Shown: piece after piece, positions 55,656 through 62,979 of the stretch
Position numbering within the stretch: the stretch's first letter is position 1
Layout of the letters: every line of letters begins with the position of its first letter
DNA from: AP-15 sp963814805
GTDB lineage: Bacteria; Pseudomonadota; Alphaproteobacteria; ATCC43930; CGMCC-115725
Assembly (NCBI GenBank): GCA_963814805.1
Contig: CAWFER010000007.1
Span: 330,600-394,599, forward strand
Direction: 5' to 3'
Length of the DNA: 64,000 nucleotides
Made by a program: the position numbers and the translations under genes
The notes under the pieces: model-generated
What the model saw: the letters and a program-made list of their open reading frames with translations, nothing else
Databases searched by the model: none
Told to the model about the DNA's origin: nothing

Positions 55656-57155
55656 ATGGCGACGGTAGAGTTCGAAGCATCCCGCCCCGAGCTCTTTGCC
55701 GCCGCAGCCTTCGACCGGGCCCTTCGTTCGGTCGGCCGGGGTTCGCGGCCGCGGCTCGCCCTGGTCTCGACCTACAACGAGCTGTGCGGCATCGCCGCCT
55801 ACACTCGCAGCCTCGAAAAGCAGCTGGCCGACGCCTTCGAGGTAACGGTATTCGATCTCAATCAATATCTGCTGCGCAGCAATCACCGCCGCGTGCGCAA
55901 GTTCGGCGACCGGCATATTCAAGAGATTTGTCGAGAGCTGCGAGATTTTGACGCCGTCAACCTCCAGCTCGAGCATGGGACGTTAGGGCTCTCCGGTCAC
56001 GACATCTATCGCAGGTTCAGCTGGCTGGTGCGGGCATCGCCGCGGATCTCGGTGACGTTTCATACCATGTTTCAGCCAGAAGCCTTTGACTTCCGAGCAT
56101 ATCTGAGGGAACTGGTCAGGTTCAATCTGGCCAAGGCGGCGGCGCTGCGCGCGAGCTATCTGCGCACCCATCTGCTGTCGGCCGGGATTGCCGGCCGGTT
56201 GCGCCGCGCGCAACGCTTCAAGCCGGTGTCGGTCATCGTTCATACCCGACGCGATCTGGCGCAGATGAAATTCGTGCACGGCATGCGCGACATCTACGAT
56301 CACCCGCTGTCGTTTCTGAGCGACGATGAGGCCGATGACATTCGCCGCGACGCCTCGCGCAGCAGGTTCACCATCCTCGACCAGGTCCCGAAGAACGGCA
56401 AGCTGATCGGCGTGTTCGGCTTTCTGGGGCGATACAAGGGGTTCGATACCGTCATCCGGGCCCTGCACCACCTGCCTGGGGATTATCATCTGCTGATTTT
56501 CGGCGGCGTCCACCCCAACGAAATCAGGCCGCACCAGCCGATCGACCCGGTCGTCTCCTCGCTGTTCGACGCCGGGTATGTCGACACCAGCATCGCCGAG
56601 CGCGGCCGGGTCGTCAGCGGCGCCGGCGCGCCGGCGGTGTCGCTCGCGGTCGACGGGTCGATGCGCGACCTCCTGGTCGAGCACCCCAAGGATCTGTCGC
56701 AGCGCATCCATTTCCTCGGGGCCACCAGCGACAGTGATTTTCTCGCCGGCATGGCGATCTGCGACACCGTGGTCTTTCCCTATCTCGAGGTCGGGCAGTC
56801 CTCCTCCGGTCCGATCTCGCAGGCGCTCGAACTCGGCTGCCGGGTCATCGCCTCGCGCACCCATACCTTTTTGCAACTCGACCGCTATCACCGCAACGCC
56901 ATCGAGTTCTTCGATATCGGCAATCACCTCGAACTCGCCGCGCAAATCCTGGCGCGTCCGCAATACGACGCGAACCAGCGTCTCTTATCCTTCAATGTCG
57001 AAACCAACAAGGCAACCTATCTCGCCGCCAACGGCGCCGCCGGTCCGACATCCAAGATCCGGCGCCCAAGGTCCGGCGTCCCCGATCCGGCCCAAGATCC
57101 CGGCTGCCGCGGGCGCCTCGCATTGTTTGGCCGGATCCGCAGCAGACAGGCTTGA
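55656..57155 (+). CDS. Glycosyltransferase, GT4-like, probably capsule/exopolysaccharide
   Basis: The 499-residue protein begins MATVEFEASRPELFAAAAFD, with a GT-B N-domain block LALVSTYNELCGIAAYTRSL. The second Rossmann-like domain starts near residue 245 with KLIGVFGFLGRYKGFDTVIR, and the acceptor/nucleotide region is FPYLEVGQSSSGPISQALEL. No membrane helix is seen. GGAGAG precedes ATG 55656. The position behind capsule export genes suggests a role in building the exported polysaccharide. The last 40 residues are low complexity. Sugar specificity unknown. Confidence 0.85.
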   Translation: MATVEFEASRPELFAAAAFDRALRSVGRGSRPRLALVSTYNELCGIAAYTRSLEKQLADAFEVTVFDLNQYLLRSNHRRVRKFGDRHIQEICRELRDFDAVNLQLEHGTLGLSGHDIYRRFSWLVRASPRISVTFHTMFQPEAFDFRAYLRELVRFNLAKAAALRASYLRTHLLSAGIAGRLRRAQRFKPVSVIVHTRRDLAQMKFVHGMRDIYDHPLSFLSDDEADDIRRDASRSRFTILDQVPKNGKLIGVFGFLGRYKGFDTVIRALHHLPGDYHLLIFGGVHPNEIRPHQPIDPVVSSLFDAGYVDTSIAERGRVVSGAGAPAVSLAVDGSMRDLLVEHPKDLSQRIHFLGATSDSDFLAGMAICDTVVFPYLEVGQSSSGPISQALELGCRVIASRTHTFLQLDRYHRNAIEFFDIGNHLELAAQILARPQYDANQRLLSFNVETNKATYLAANGAAGPTSKIRRPRSGVPDPAQDPGCRGRLALFGRIRSRQA

Positions 57156-57404
57156 TCGGCCCGCGCCGGCCGGTCGAGCACCGGGGCGACCCGCCGGCGG
57201 CATCGTTGACCGGGCAAAAGTGCTGCCCAGCCGCCCGCCTGGCGCGGCGCCGAGATGGTCGGTGGAGCCAAATGGAAGACCGCGGTCCGCCGAACGCACG
57301 CTGCCCCGTCGCGCGAGGTCGCCTCGGCGACGGTGAGGACCGGTTGACGCGAATTCGGTCGAGGTGCGATCCTCAGCGCAGCAGACCAGCCTTCGAGGCA
57401 AAAC
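57156..57404. other. Intergenic region before the tRNA gene
   Basis: About 250 bases of GC-rich DNA with no convincing frame or RNA; it ends at the tRNA promoter. Confidence 0.4.
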
Positions 57405-57432
57405 TTGCAAAGCTGCGGGGCCGGCTTATCAT
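57405..57432 (+). promoter_or_regulatory. Promoter of the tRNA-Gly gene
   Basis: TTGCAA (57405-57410) and TATCAT (57427-57432), 16 bases apart, end 37 bases before the mature tRNA start. Confidence 0.45.
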
Positions 57433-57469
57433 GCGTCCCGGTGACTGCCATCAGCGGCAACCACGGGTT

Positions 57470-57544
57470 GCGGGCGTAGCTCAGGGGTAGAGCACAACCT
57501 TGCCAAGGTTGGGGTCGAGGGTTCGAATCCCTTCGCCCGCTCCA
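57470..57544 (+). tRNA. tRNA-Gly (anticodon GCC)
   Basis: A 75-base cloverleaf. The acceptor stem GCGGGCG (57470-57476) pairs with CGCCCGC (57534-57540); discriminator T and encoded CCA follow. The D-arm is GCTCAGGGGTAGAGC. The anticodon stem-loop AACCTTGCCAAGGTT gives anticodon GCC, and the T-arm has GGTTCGAATCC. It precedes a dense block of mobile-element remains, as tRNA genes used as integration sites often do. Confidence 0.97.
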
Positions 57545-57575
57545 AAATATCTTAGATATTTCAAGCGGATAAGAG

Positions 57576-57596
57576 CGGCCCTTCGGGGCCGTTTTT
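57576..57596 (+). terminator. Rho-independent terminator after tRNA-Gly
   Basis: Stem CGGCCC (57576-57581) with GGGCCG (57586-57591) around a TTCG tetraloop, followed by five T. It lies 32 bases after the tRNA. Confidence 0.88.
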
Positions 57597-57599
57597 GCT

Positions 57600-58039
57600 T
57601 CCCCGGCCCCGATGCGAAAGCCCGGGAAGCAGGGGGAAGCAGCGGAAAGCAGGAAGCAGTAGGCTTTCGGCTACGTTCGGCATGTATGCAGCCCCCAAAT
57701 CCCGGCTTTTCGCCCGCGCAGGACGCTGTAATGAGAACGGTCGCGTACCAGAGCGAAGGCTCGCGCCGGACGTCGCCGGGCTTCCCCGAAAGCCGAAGTA
57801 AGGGCGATTTTGCTTCCCCGGGCGCTTCCCCGGCGCCGACTGCGAAGCGGCTACGAAGCTCATCGCTCAGCGCCCCCGTCTGCTAGCCGCATCGGGAGCA
57901 CGAGCCGCAGCGAGTTTGGCAGCCGCACAAATCCATGCGACGCATAGAAACCTGCCGCCGCAGAAGAGGACCCCGCCAGCGGGACCGCTGGCGCCGGGCC
58001 GTTAGTTGGAAGCGCCGCCGTTCCGACCTCCTGAAATCA
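57600..58039. other. Non-coding stretch with degenerate GAAGCAG/GGAAGC repeats
   Basis: About 440 bases between the tRNA terminator and an IS3 fragment. Near 57620-57662 variants of GGAAGCAG recur five times with irregular spacing; inverted forms such as GCTTCCCC appear at 57597 and near 57780-57840. No convincing protein is seen. No copy of the tRNA 3' end was found here that would mark an attachment site. Confidence 0.4.
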
Positions 58040-58908
58040 TTAAGCTACAAGGGGTTGCTGCGGCTGTGGGTATGTGGGCAACGCGCTAGCGTTGTCCAAG
58101 CGCAGCGTCATATCCACAGCCTCTGCGCCGAGCGCGCCGCCGGCGCCGTCGCGCCAGACCGCCATCGGTGTCCGGTTCGCCAGCGCCTGATGCGGACGCC
58201 GGTGATTATAAAAGGCCAGCCATGCGCCGATCCCGGCTTTGGCCTCGCGGCCGTCGGCGTAGCCTTTGAGGTAGATGTCCTCGTATTTCAGGCTGCGCCA
58301 CAGCCGCTCGATGAACACGTTGTCGATCCAGCGGCCCCGGCCGTCCATCGAGATGCGGCTGCCGGCTGCCGCCAGCATGCCGGTAAACTCACCGCTGGTG
58401 AATTGGCTGCCCTGGTCGGTGTTGAAGATTTCCGGCTTGCCGAACCGCGCGAGCGCCTCCTCCAGCGCCGCAAGGCAGAACGTGACATCCATTGTGTTCG
58501 ACAGCCGCCAGGCCAGGACCGCCCGGCTGGCCCAGTCGATGATTGCCACCAGGTAGAGAAACCCTTCGCCCGATCGGGATGTAGGTGATATCGGCCGCCC
58601 AGACATGGTTCGGCCGCTCGATGACCAGGTTGCCCAAGAGATACGGAAAGATCTTGTGACCTGGCGCCGGTTTTGTCGTGCGCGGTTTGGGCCCCAGCGC
58701 GGCGATGGCCATCCGCCGCATCAGCCGCTGCACCGGCTTGCGGTTGATCCTCTGCCCCTCGGCCCGCAGCAGCGCCGTCATCCGCCGCGAGCCGAGAAAC
58801 GGCCAGGCCGTGTAGAGCTCGTCGATCCGATGCATCAGCAAGAGATCGTTGTCGTTGGCCGGGCGCGGTGTCCGGTAGACGCCGGAGCGCATCCGCTCCG
58901 TCTACCAC
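58040..58908 (-). pseudogene. IS3-family OrfB transposase, truncated and frameshifted
   Basis: The minus strand carries the IS3 OrfB core. MHRIDELYTAWPFLGSRRMT and LMRRMAIAALGPKPRTTKPA are the N-terminal HTH region. VWAADITYIPIG carries the first catalytic Asp. After one skipped base near 58570 it reads GFLYLVAIIDWASRAVLAWR, IFNTDQGSQFTSGEFTGMLA (second Asp) and DNVFIERLWRSLKYEDIYLK (Glu). It ends with FYNHRRPHQALANRTPMAVW. The first part of OrfB, OrfA and both terminal repeats are absent, so this is a fragment. It is not the same element as the IS3 copy at 61.5 kb. Confidence 0.85.
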
Positions 58909-59269
58909 GACGGAACAACTCCCGCCCCAACTACGCCCCTGGTCCCAAATCCGGGGTCCACTTCAGTCCTTCCCCAAGTGCCGAGAGCTACTGAACGACC
59001 CCCAAATCGTCGCCATCCTTGCGGAGAATGGATCACCCGGAAAGTGGGCATTTGATCAGCTCGCACCGCTTCGACAATCGCTATGCCGGATTTATGAAGG
59101 CGTGCCTGATCGACGCCGGGAGTGTCGTTTGGCACATTAAGGCGAAACATCGCGTTGTCGTCATAGTATCGGTAGCGCATCGCTCGCTGTTGTCCATCTT
59201 CGCAAAGCATCAAAACATTCGTATTACCTCCACCCTGGCCAAGTATACGACGAAGAACTTCTCCGGCAT
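58909..59269. other. Unassigned stretch between IS fragments
   Basis: About 360 bases. A plus-strand frame from about 59019 is open up to the IS1595 copy and stays open beyond it when the element is removed, but the translation (VVVIVSVAHRSLLSIFAKHQ) matches nothing I know. It is likely scrambled remnant DNA. Confidence 0.3.
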
Positions 59270-59277
59270 CCCGTGGA
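59270..59277. repeat. Target-site duplication, left copy (IS1595 copy 2)
   Basis: CCCGTGGA, repeated perfectly at 60315-60322. Confidence 0.9.
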
Positions 59278-60314
59278 AAGGCTTATGCCGTTATTTCCGG
59301 GGAACCAACATTTGGTAGGTGAAGGGGGTGTGGCCGGCGGCGATGGCGAGTAGCGAACGGAAGGCGGCGTGCCGGGTTTGGCGGCGGTTGAATCGGAAGA
59401 CGAATTCGTCGAGGTAGGATTGGAGATGGCGGCGACGCAGGCCGTGATAGACGCCCAAAGCCCAGACCTTGAGGTTGGAGAAGATGCGGTGCACCCAAGG
59501 CAGGACGACATGGGCGGCCATCTTGCCGATGACGTGAGGATCGTGGCCGACGCCGGGCGCGCCGGGATAGGCGGACCATCCGTCGGTCCTGGCGGTGGTT
59601 CCCGGGGCGAGGTTGTCGGCGATAAAGGGATGCAGGCTGGCGGCCGAGTAGTCGGGCACCTCGGCGAGCCGGACGCGGCCCGGACCGGCGCCGCCATCCT
59701 CGACCTCGACGGCGCCGACGACCAGCATCTTGCCCTGGTGGCTGCGTCCGCCGCCGCCGGTCACAGGATCGTTCTTGCTGCGGCAGGCGATCTCGGTCTC
59801 ATCGACCTCGACCAGACCGGCGAGCGGGCTGCGGTCAGGCGCCACCATGCTGCGGCGCAGCTTGGCGCAGATCAGCCAGGCCGTCTTGTAGGAGCCGAGG
59901 GCGAGCTGACGTTGCAGTTGCCAGGCCGAGATGCCGTTGGAGTGGGTGGCCATCAGATAGGCCGCCCAGAACCAGATGGTCAGCGACAGTTTGGAGTGGT
60001 GCATGATGGTGCCGGCGGTCACCGAGGTCTGCTTGCCGCAGGCGGCGCATTCCCAGGTCCACGGCTTGGTCTGCAGTTCCCAGGCCTTGGCCTTGCCGCA
60101 GGCGCGACAGACGAAGCCCTCGGGCCAGCGTGCCGCGAACAGGTATCTGACGCAGGCGGCCTGATCCGGGAAGCGCTGCTGGAACTCCATCAGGGAGCGG
60201 GGAAAATCGGTCATGCCGGCCTCGCGAGAGCAGATGTTCGATGTTTGTTCCTAACACCGATCCGCCCGCTCCACCACAACTAATTGATCCACCGGACGCA
60301 GAGGGATAAGCCTT
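59278..60314 (-). mobile_element. IS1595-family insertion sequence, copy 2 (1037 bp)
   Basis: Same ends and length as copy 1 (AAGGCTTATGCC at the left, GGGATAAGCCTT at the right), same orientation, flanked by its own 8-bp duplication. Three base differences from copy 1 were noticed: two adjacent near 59303 and one near 59846. Independent duplications show two separate insertions. Both copies are in direct orientation 44.8 kb apart. Confidence 0.93.
59291..60214 (-). CDS. IS1595-family transposase, copy 2
   Basis: The 307-residue protein is identical to copy 1 except for Met instead of Ile in RRSMVAPDRSPL and Pro instead of Ser in QMLVPRK at the C-terminus. Zinc-ribbon cysteines and the DDE core are intact. 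Confidence 0.93.
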   Translation of the reverse strand: MTDFPRSLMEFQQRFPDQAACVRYLFAARWPEGFVCRACGKAKAWELQTKPWTWECAACGKQTSVTAGTIMHHSKLSLTIWFWAAYLMATHSNGISAWQLQRQLALGSYKTAWLICAKLRRSMVAPDRSPLAGLVEVDETEIACRSKNDPVTGGGGRSHQGKMLVVGAVEVEDGGAGPGRVRLAEVPDYSAASLHPFIADNLAPGTTARTDGWSAYPGAPGVGHDPHVIGKMAAHVVLPWVHRIFSNLKVWALGVYHGLRRRHLQSYLDEFVFRFNRRQTRHAAFRSLLAIAAGHTPFTYQMLVPRK

Positions 60315-60322
60315 CCCGTGGA
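60315..60322. repeat. Target-site duplication, right copy (IS1595 copy 2)
   Basis: CCCGTGGA, identical to 59270-59277. Confidence 0.9.
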
Positions 60323-60337
60323 AATTCAATTTGAAAC

Positions 60338-60600
60338 CTAAACTCCCCCGTAAAGGATTCGAGCCCCGTCCATGCCGCTCTTGCGACGGAAGTCGGCATA
60401 CGCTCGCACACCTCGCAAATCGGTTGTCGCGAGAGCGGTCGCCGCTTGATCTGCAACACCAAGAATTTCCATGTCTTTCGGCGCGCGCGCCCGGTTCTGT
60501 TCGGCGAAGTAGGCTTCGTATTCCCTCAAGAGAGGCTCGTCGAGAGCGGTTCCCTGTCGCCAGAGGCGACGAAAGACTGTAGCTACCCCATTAGCAGGCT
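60338..60600 (-). other. Possible C-terminal fragment of an unidentified protein
   Basis: The minus strand reads VFRRLWRQGTALDEPLLREY, EAYFAEQNRARAPKDMEILG, VADQAATALATTDLRGVRAY and ADFRRKSGMDGARILYGGV to a stop at 60338. Composition looks coding, but no family is recognised and the 5' side is cut by the IS5-like element beginning near 60600. Confidence 0.3.
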
Positions 60601-60880
60601 GTTGAAGGAGTCGGTGGCGTCGGAGGCGGAGGCGTGATTCTCTCGCTGTTGGGTATTCGTCGAGGGGAACGATGCGGGGATCGGACCAGCGGCCGGGAGA
60701 GCTGTTCTCGTATGTCGATCTTGAGCAGCGGATACGGCTCGACCATCCGCTGCGCGCCATACGGGCGCTGACGGACACGGCCCTGGCGGCGCTATCGGGC
60801 GAATTCGCGGCGTTGTATTCCGGGATGGGCCGACCTTCAATCGCGCCCGAGATGCTGTTGCGGGCGATGCAGTTGAGGAG
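60600..60880 (+). pseudogene. IS5/IS1182-like transposase, N-terminal fragment
   Basis: The likely left end GGCTGTTGAAGGAGTCGGTG is followed by a frame from ATG 60672: MRGSDQRPGELFSYVDLEQR, IRLDHPLRAIRALTDTALAA and GRPSIAPEMLLRAMQL, the DUF772-type N-terminus of IS5/IS1182 transposases. At about 60880 the similarity stops abruptly and an IS21 fragment takes over; the DDE core is missing. Confidence 0.72.
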
Positions 60881-60884
60881 CGGC

Positions 60885-61530
60885 CGATCCGCCGCCTCGG
60901 CATCACCCGCCGCGCCCTGCTCGAGGAACTCGACCGGCCGCATCTCAAGCCCTTGCCCAGCGAGCCCTATGCCTTTGCCGAATGGCGGCTGCGCCGGGTC
61001 GGCATCGATTACCACGTCGAAGGTCGAGGCGCACTTCTACAGCGTGCCCTACCGCTTCGCCCGCAGCGAAGTCGAGGTGTGGCTGACGCCGCGCACCGTC
61101 GAGGTCTTTCTCAAAGGCGAGCGAATTGCCGCGCATCTGCGCTCCAGCGGCAATCATCGGCACACCACCGTGCCCGAGCACATGCCGTCGAGCCACCGGC
61201 GGTACGCCGATTAGACCGTCGAGCGCATTCGCCGCGAGGCCGCTGCGATCGGTCCGGCGACGATTGCCTTGTGCGAGCTGATTCTGGAGCGCCGGCCGCA
61301 TCCTGAGCAGGGCTTCCGCTCCTGCCTCGGCATCGTGCGCCTGGTGCGGCCGTTCGGCGCCGATCGGGTCGAAGCGGCGGCGATGCGCGCCATCGAGATC
61401 GGCACGCTGACTTACGGTTCGATGCGCTCGATCCTCGACAACAAGCTCGATCGCCAATCCGCCCATAGCCGGCCCGCCGACACCGTTCCGGTGCTCCACC
61501 CCAACATCCGCGGCCCGCGCTACTACCATT
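60885..61530 (+). pseudogene. IS21-family IstA transposase, C-terminal fragment
   Basis: Blocks of IstA in order: LPSEPYAFAEWRLRRVGIDY-like, AHFYSVPYRFARSEVEVWLT, RTVEVFLKGERIAAHLR, HTTVPEHMPSSHRRYAD, a TAG stop where the family has Trp (61212-61214), ERIRREAAAIGPATIALCEL, EQGFRSCLGIVRLVRPFGAD and HPNIRGPRYYH at the normal C-terminus. A one-base insertion near 61022 also breaks it. The N-terminal integrase part is lost at the junction with the IS5-like fragment, and istB is absent because an IS3 element lies directly downstream. Confidence 0.85.
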
Positions 61531-61583
61531 AACTGAACCGCGCCGGGTTTCCCGGAGGCTCCAATCCTTGAGAGGATGGAGCG

Positions 61584-61916
61584 ATGGAGAAGCAGAAATC
61601 GTCGGTTCGGTATGCACCTGAGGTCCGCGAGCGGGCGGTGCGGATGGTGTTGGAACACGGGGGCAGTCATGCCTCACAATGGGAAGCGATCGCGTCGATC
61701 GCCGCGAAGATCGGCTGTTCGGGCGAGACGCTGCGCAAATGGGTGCGGCAGGCGGAGCGGGACCACGGCCTGCGGGCCGGTCCGACGAGCGCGGAGCAGG
61801 CGCGGATCAAGGCCCTGGAGCGGGAGAACCGTGAGCTGCGCCAGGCGAACGAGATCCTGCGCAAGGCCTCGGCTTATTTTGCGATGGCGGAGCTCGACCG
61901 CCGCTCGAAGCCATGA
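61584..61916 (+). CDS. IS3-family OrfA (helix-turn-helix protein)
   Basis: The 110-residue protein starts MEKQKSSVRYAPEVRERAVR, with an HTH_Tnp_1 domain (EAIASIAAKIGCSGETLRKW) and a leucine-zipper-like coiled coil (IKALERENRELRQANEILRK) that dimerises the transposase. It ends overlapping orfB (ATGA). orfB lies in the -1 frame relative to orfA, consistent with the programmed -1 frameshift that makes the OrfAB transposase in this family. Confidence 0.95.
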   Translation: MEKQKSSVRYAPEVRERAVRMVLEHGGSHASQWEAIASIAAKIGCSGETLRKWVRQAERDHGLRAGPTSAEQARIKALERENRELRQANEILRKASAYFAMAELDRRSKP

Positions 61917-62815
61917 TCGTCTTCATCGACGATCACCGCCCGGTCTATGGGGTCGAGCCGATCTGCCATGTGCTGCCGATCGCTCCGTCGACTTACTACG
62001 AGCATGCCGCCCGGCGGCGCGACCCCGCGCGCTTGCCGGCCCGAGGGCGGCGGGACGCGATCCTGCGATCCGAGATCCGCCGGGTCTGGGAGGGGAATTT
62101 CCGGGTCTACGGCGTGCGCAAGGTCTGGCGGCAGCTCGGCCGCGAAGGGATCGCGGTGGCGCGCTGCACGACCGCCCGGCTGATGCGACAGATGGGGCTG
62201 TCGGGCGCGATCCGCGGCAAAGCAATAAAGACGACAATCGGCAATCCCGCCGTACCCTGCCCGCGCGACAAGGTGAACCGCCAGTTCCGGGTACCGCGGC
62301 CGAATGCGCTGTGGGTGGCGGACTTCACCTATGTCACGACCTGGCAGGGGTTTGTCTACGTCGCCTTCGTCATCGATGCCTTCGCCCGCCGCATCGTCGG
62401 CTGGCGGGTCTCGCGATCGGCCGAGACTGGCTTTGTCCTCGATGCTCTCGAACAGGCGCTCTACGACCGGCGTCCCTTCCTTCACGGCCTGGTGCACCAT
62501 AGCGATCGTGGCAGCCAGTACGTCTCGATCCGCTATACCGAGCGGCTTGCCGAGGCCGGCATCGAGCCGTCGGTCGGCAGCGTCGGCGACAGCTACGACA
62601 ATGCCCTGGCCGAGACGATGATCGGGCTCTTCAAGACCGAGGTGATCCGCCGGCGTGGTCCCTGGCGCCATGCCGAGGCGGTGGAGTTCGCTGCCCTCGA
62701 GTGGGTGGACTGGTTCAACCATCGGCGCCTGCTCGAGCCCATCGGCAACATCCCTCCCGCTGAAGCCGAGACGCGCTACTATGCTCAGATCGCCGGTCAG
62801 GCTATGGCCGCCTGA
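61913..62815 (+). CDS. IS3-family OrfB (DDE integrase core)
   Basis: The 300-residue protein has an HTH_21 region (VWEGNFRVYGVRKVWRQLGR, TARLMRQMGLSGAIRGKA) and the retroviral-type core: LWVADFTYVTTWQGFVYVAF (first Asp), VHHSDRGSQYVSIRYTERLA (second Asp) and NALAETMIGLFKTEVIRRRG (Glu). It ends with WFNHRRLLEPIGNIPPAEAE. Intact, so this IS3 copy may be active. Confidence 0.95.
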   Translation: MIVFIDDHRPVYGVEPICHVLPIAPSTYYEHAARRRDPARLPARGRRDAILRSEIRRVWEGNFRVYGVRKVWRQLGREGIAVARCTTARLMRQMGLSGAIRGKAIKTTIGNPAVPCPRDKVNRQFRVPRPNALWVADFTYVTTWQGFVYVAFVIDAFARRIVGWRVSRSAETGFVLDALEQALYDRRPFLHGLVHHSDRGSQYVSIRYTERLAEAGIEPSVGSVGDSYDNALAETMIGLFKTEVIRRRGPWRHAEAVEFAALEWVDWFNHRRLLEPIGNIPPAEAETRYYAQIAGQAMAA

Positions 62816-62857
62816 CCCAAGCAAGATTGCCTCCGGGAAACCCGGCGCGGTTCAACC

Positions 62858-62979
62858 AGACAGGTCAGCAGGTGGTCAGCCGCTCGCTCAGCATCCAGCC
62901 GACCATCACCATCCGCTCGGGTTTCCCGGTCCGTGTGATGGTTACGCACGATCTCGTGCTCGAACCCTACCGCGCTTGA
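62858..62979 (+). pseudogene. trbI: TrbI conjugation protein, C-terminal fragment
   Basis: Right after the IS3 element the frame reads QTGQQVVSRSLSIQPTITIR, SGFPVRVMVTHDLVLEPYRA and TGA at 62977-62979. This is the end of TrbI, the VirB10-like protein of conjugative type IV secretion. The rest was removed by the IS insertions. It is followed by a DUF2274 gene, as in intact trb operons. Confidence 0.82.

Larger units (their letters stand above)
61534..62854 (+). mobile_element. IS3-family insertion sequence, apparently complete (1321 bp)
   Basis: Near-perfect terminal inverted repeats: TGAACCGCGCCGGGTTTCCC with GGAGGC at the left, and the complement of GCCTCCGGGAAACCCGGCGC with GGTTCA at the right (about 25 bp). 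It contains orfA and orfB overlapping by four bases. The flanking bases (AAC left, ACC right) do not form a clear duplication, so the element may have taken part in a rearrangement. Confidence 0.93.

Noticed and set aside
57600..57860. GAAGCAG-like repeats as a CRISPR array
   Set aside because: Units are short, irregular and not separated by uniform spacers; no cas genes are present.
57561..57863. A 100-codon minus-strand frame downstream of tRNA-Gly
   Set aside because: It covers the tRNA terminator hairpin and repeat DNA; its composition and lack of ribosome site argue against coding.
60350..60372. GGATTCGAGCCCC as a duplicated tRNA end (attachment site)
   Set aside because: Only a few bases match the T-loop; the acceptor-stem and CCA part of tRNA-Gly is not repeated.
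61211..61677. Minus-strand open frames opposite the IstA fragment and IS3 start
   Set aside because: They mirror transposase genes on the plus strand and contain no recognisable domain.
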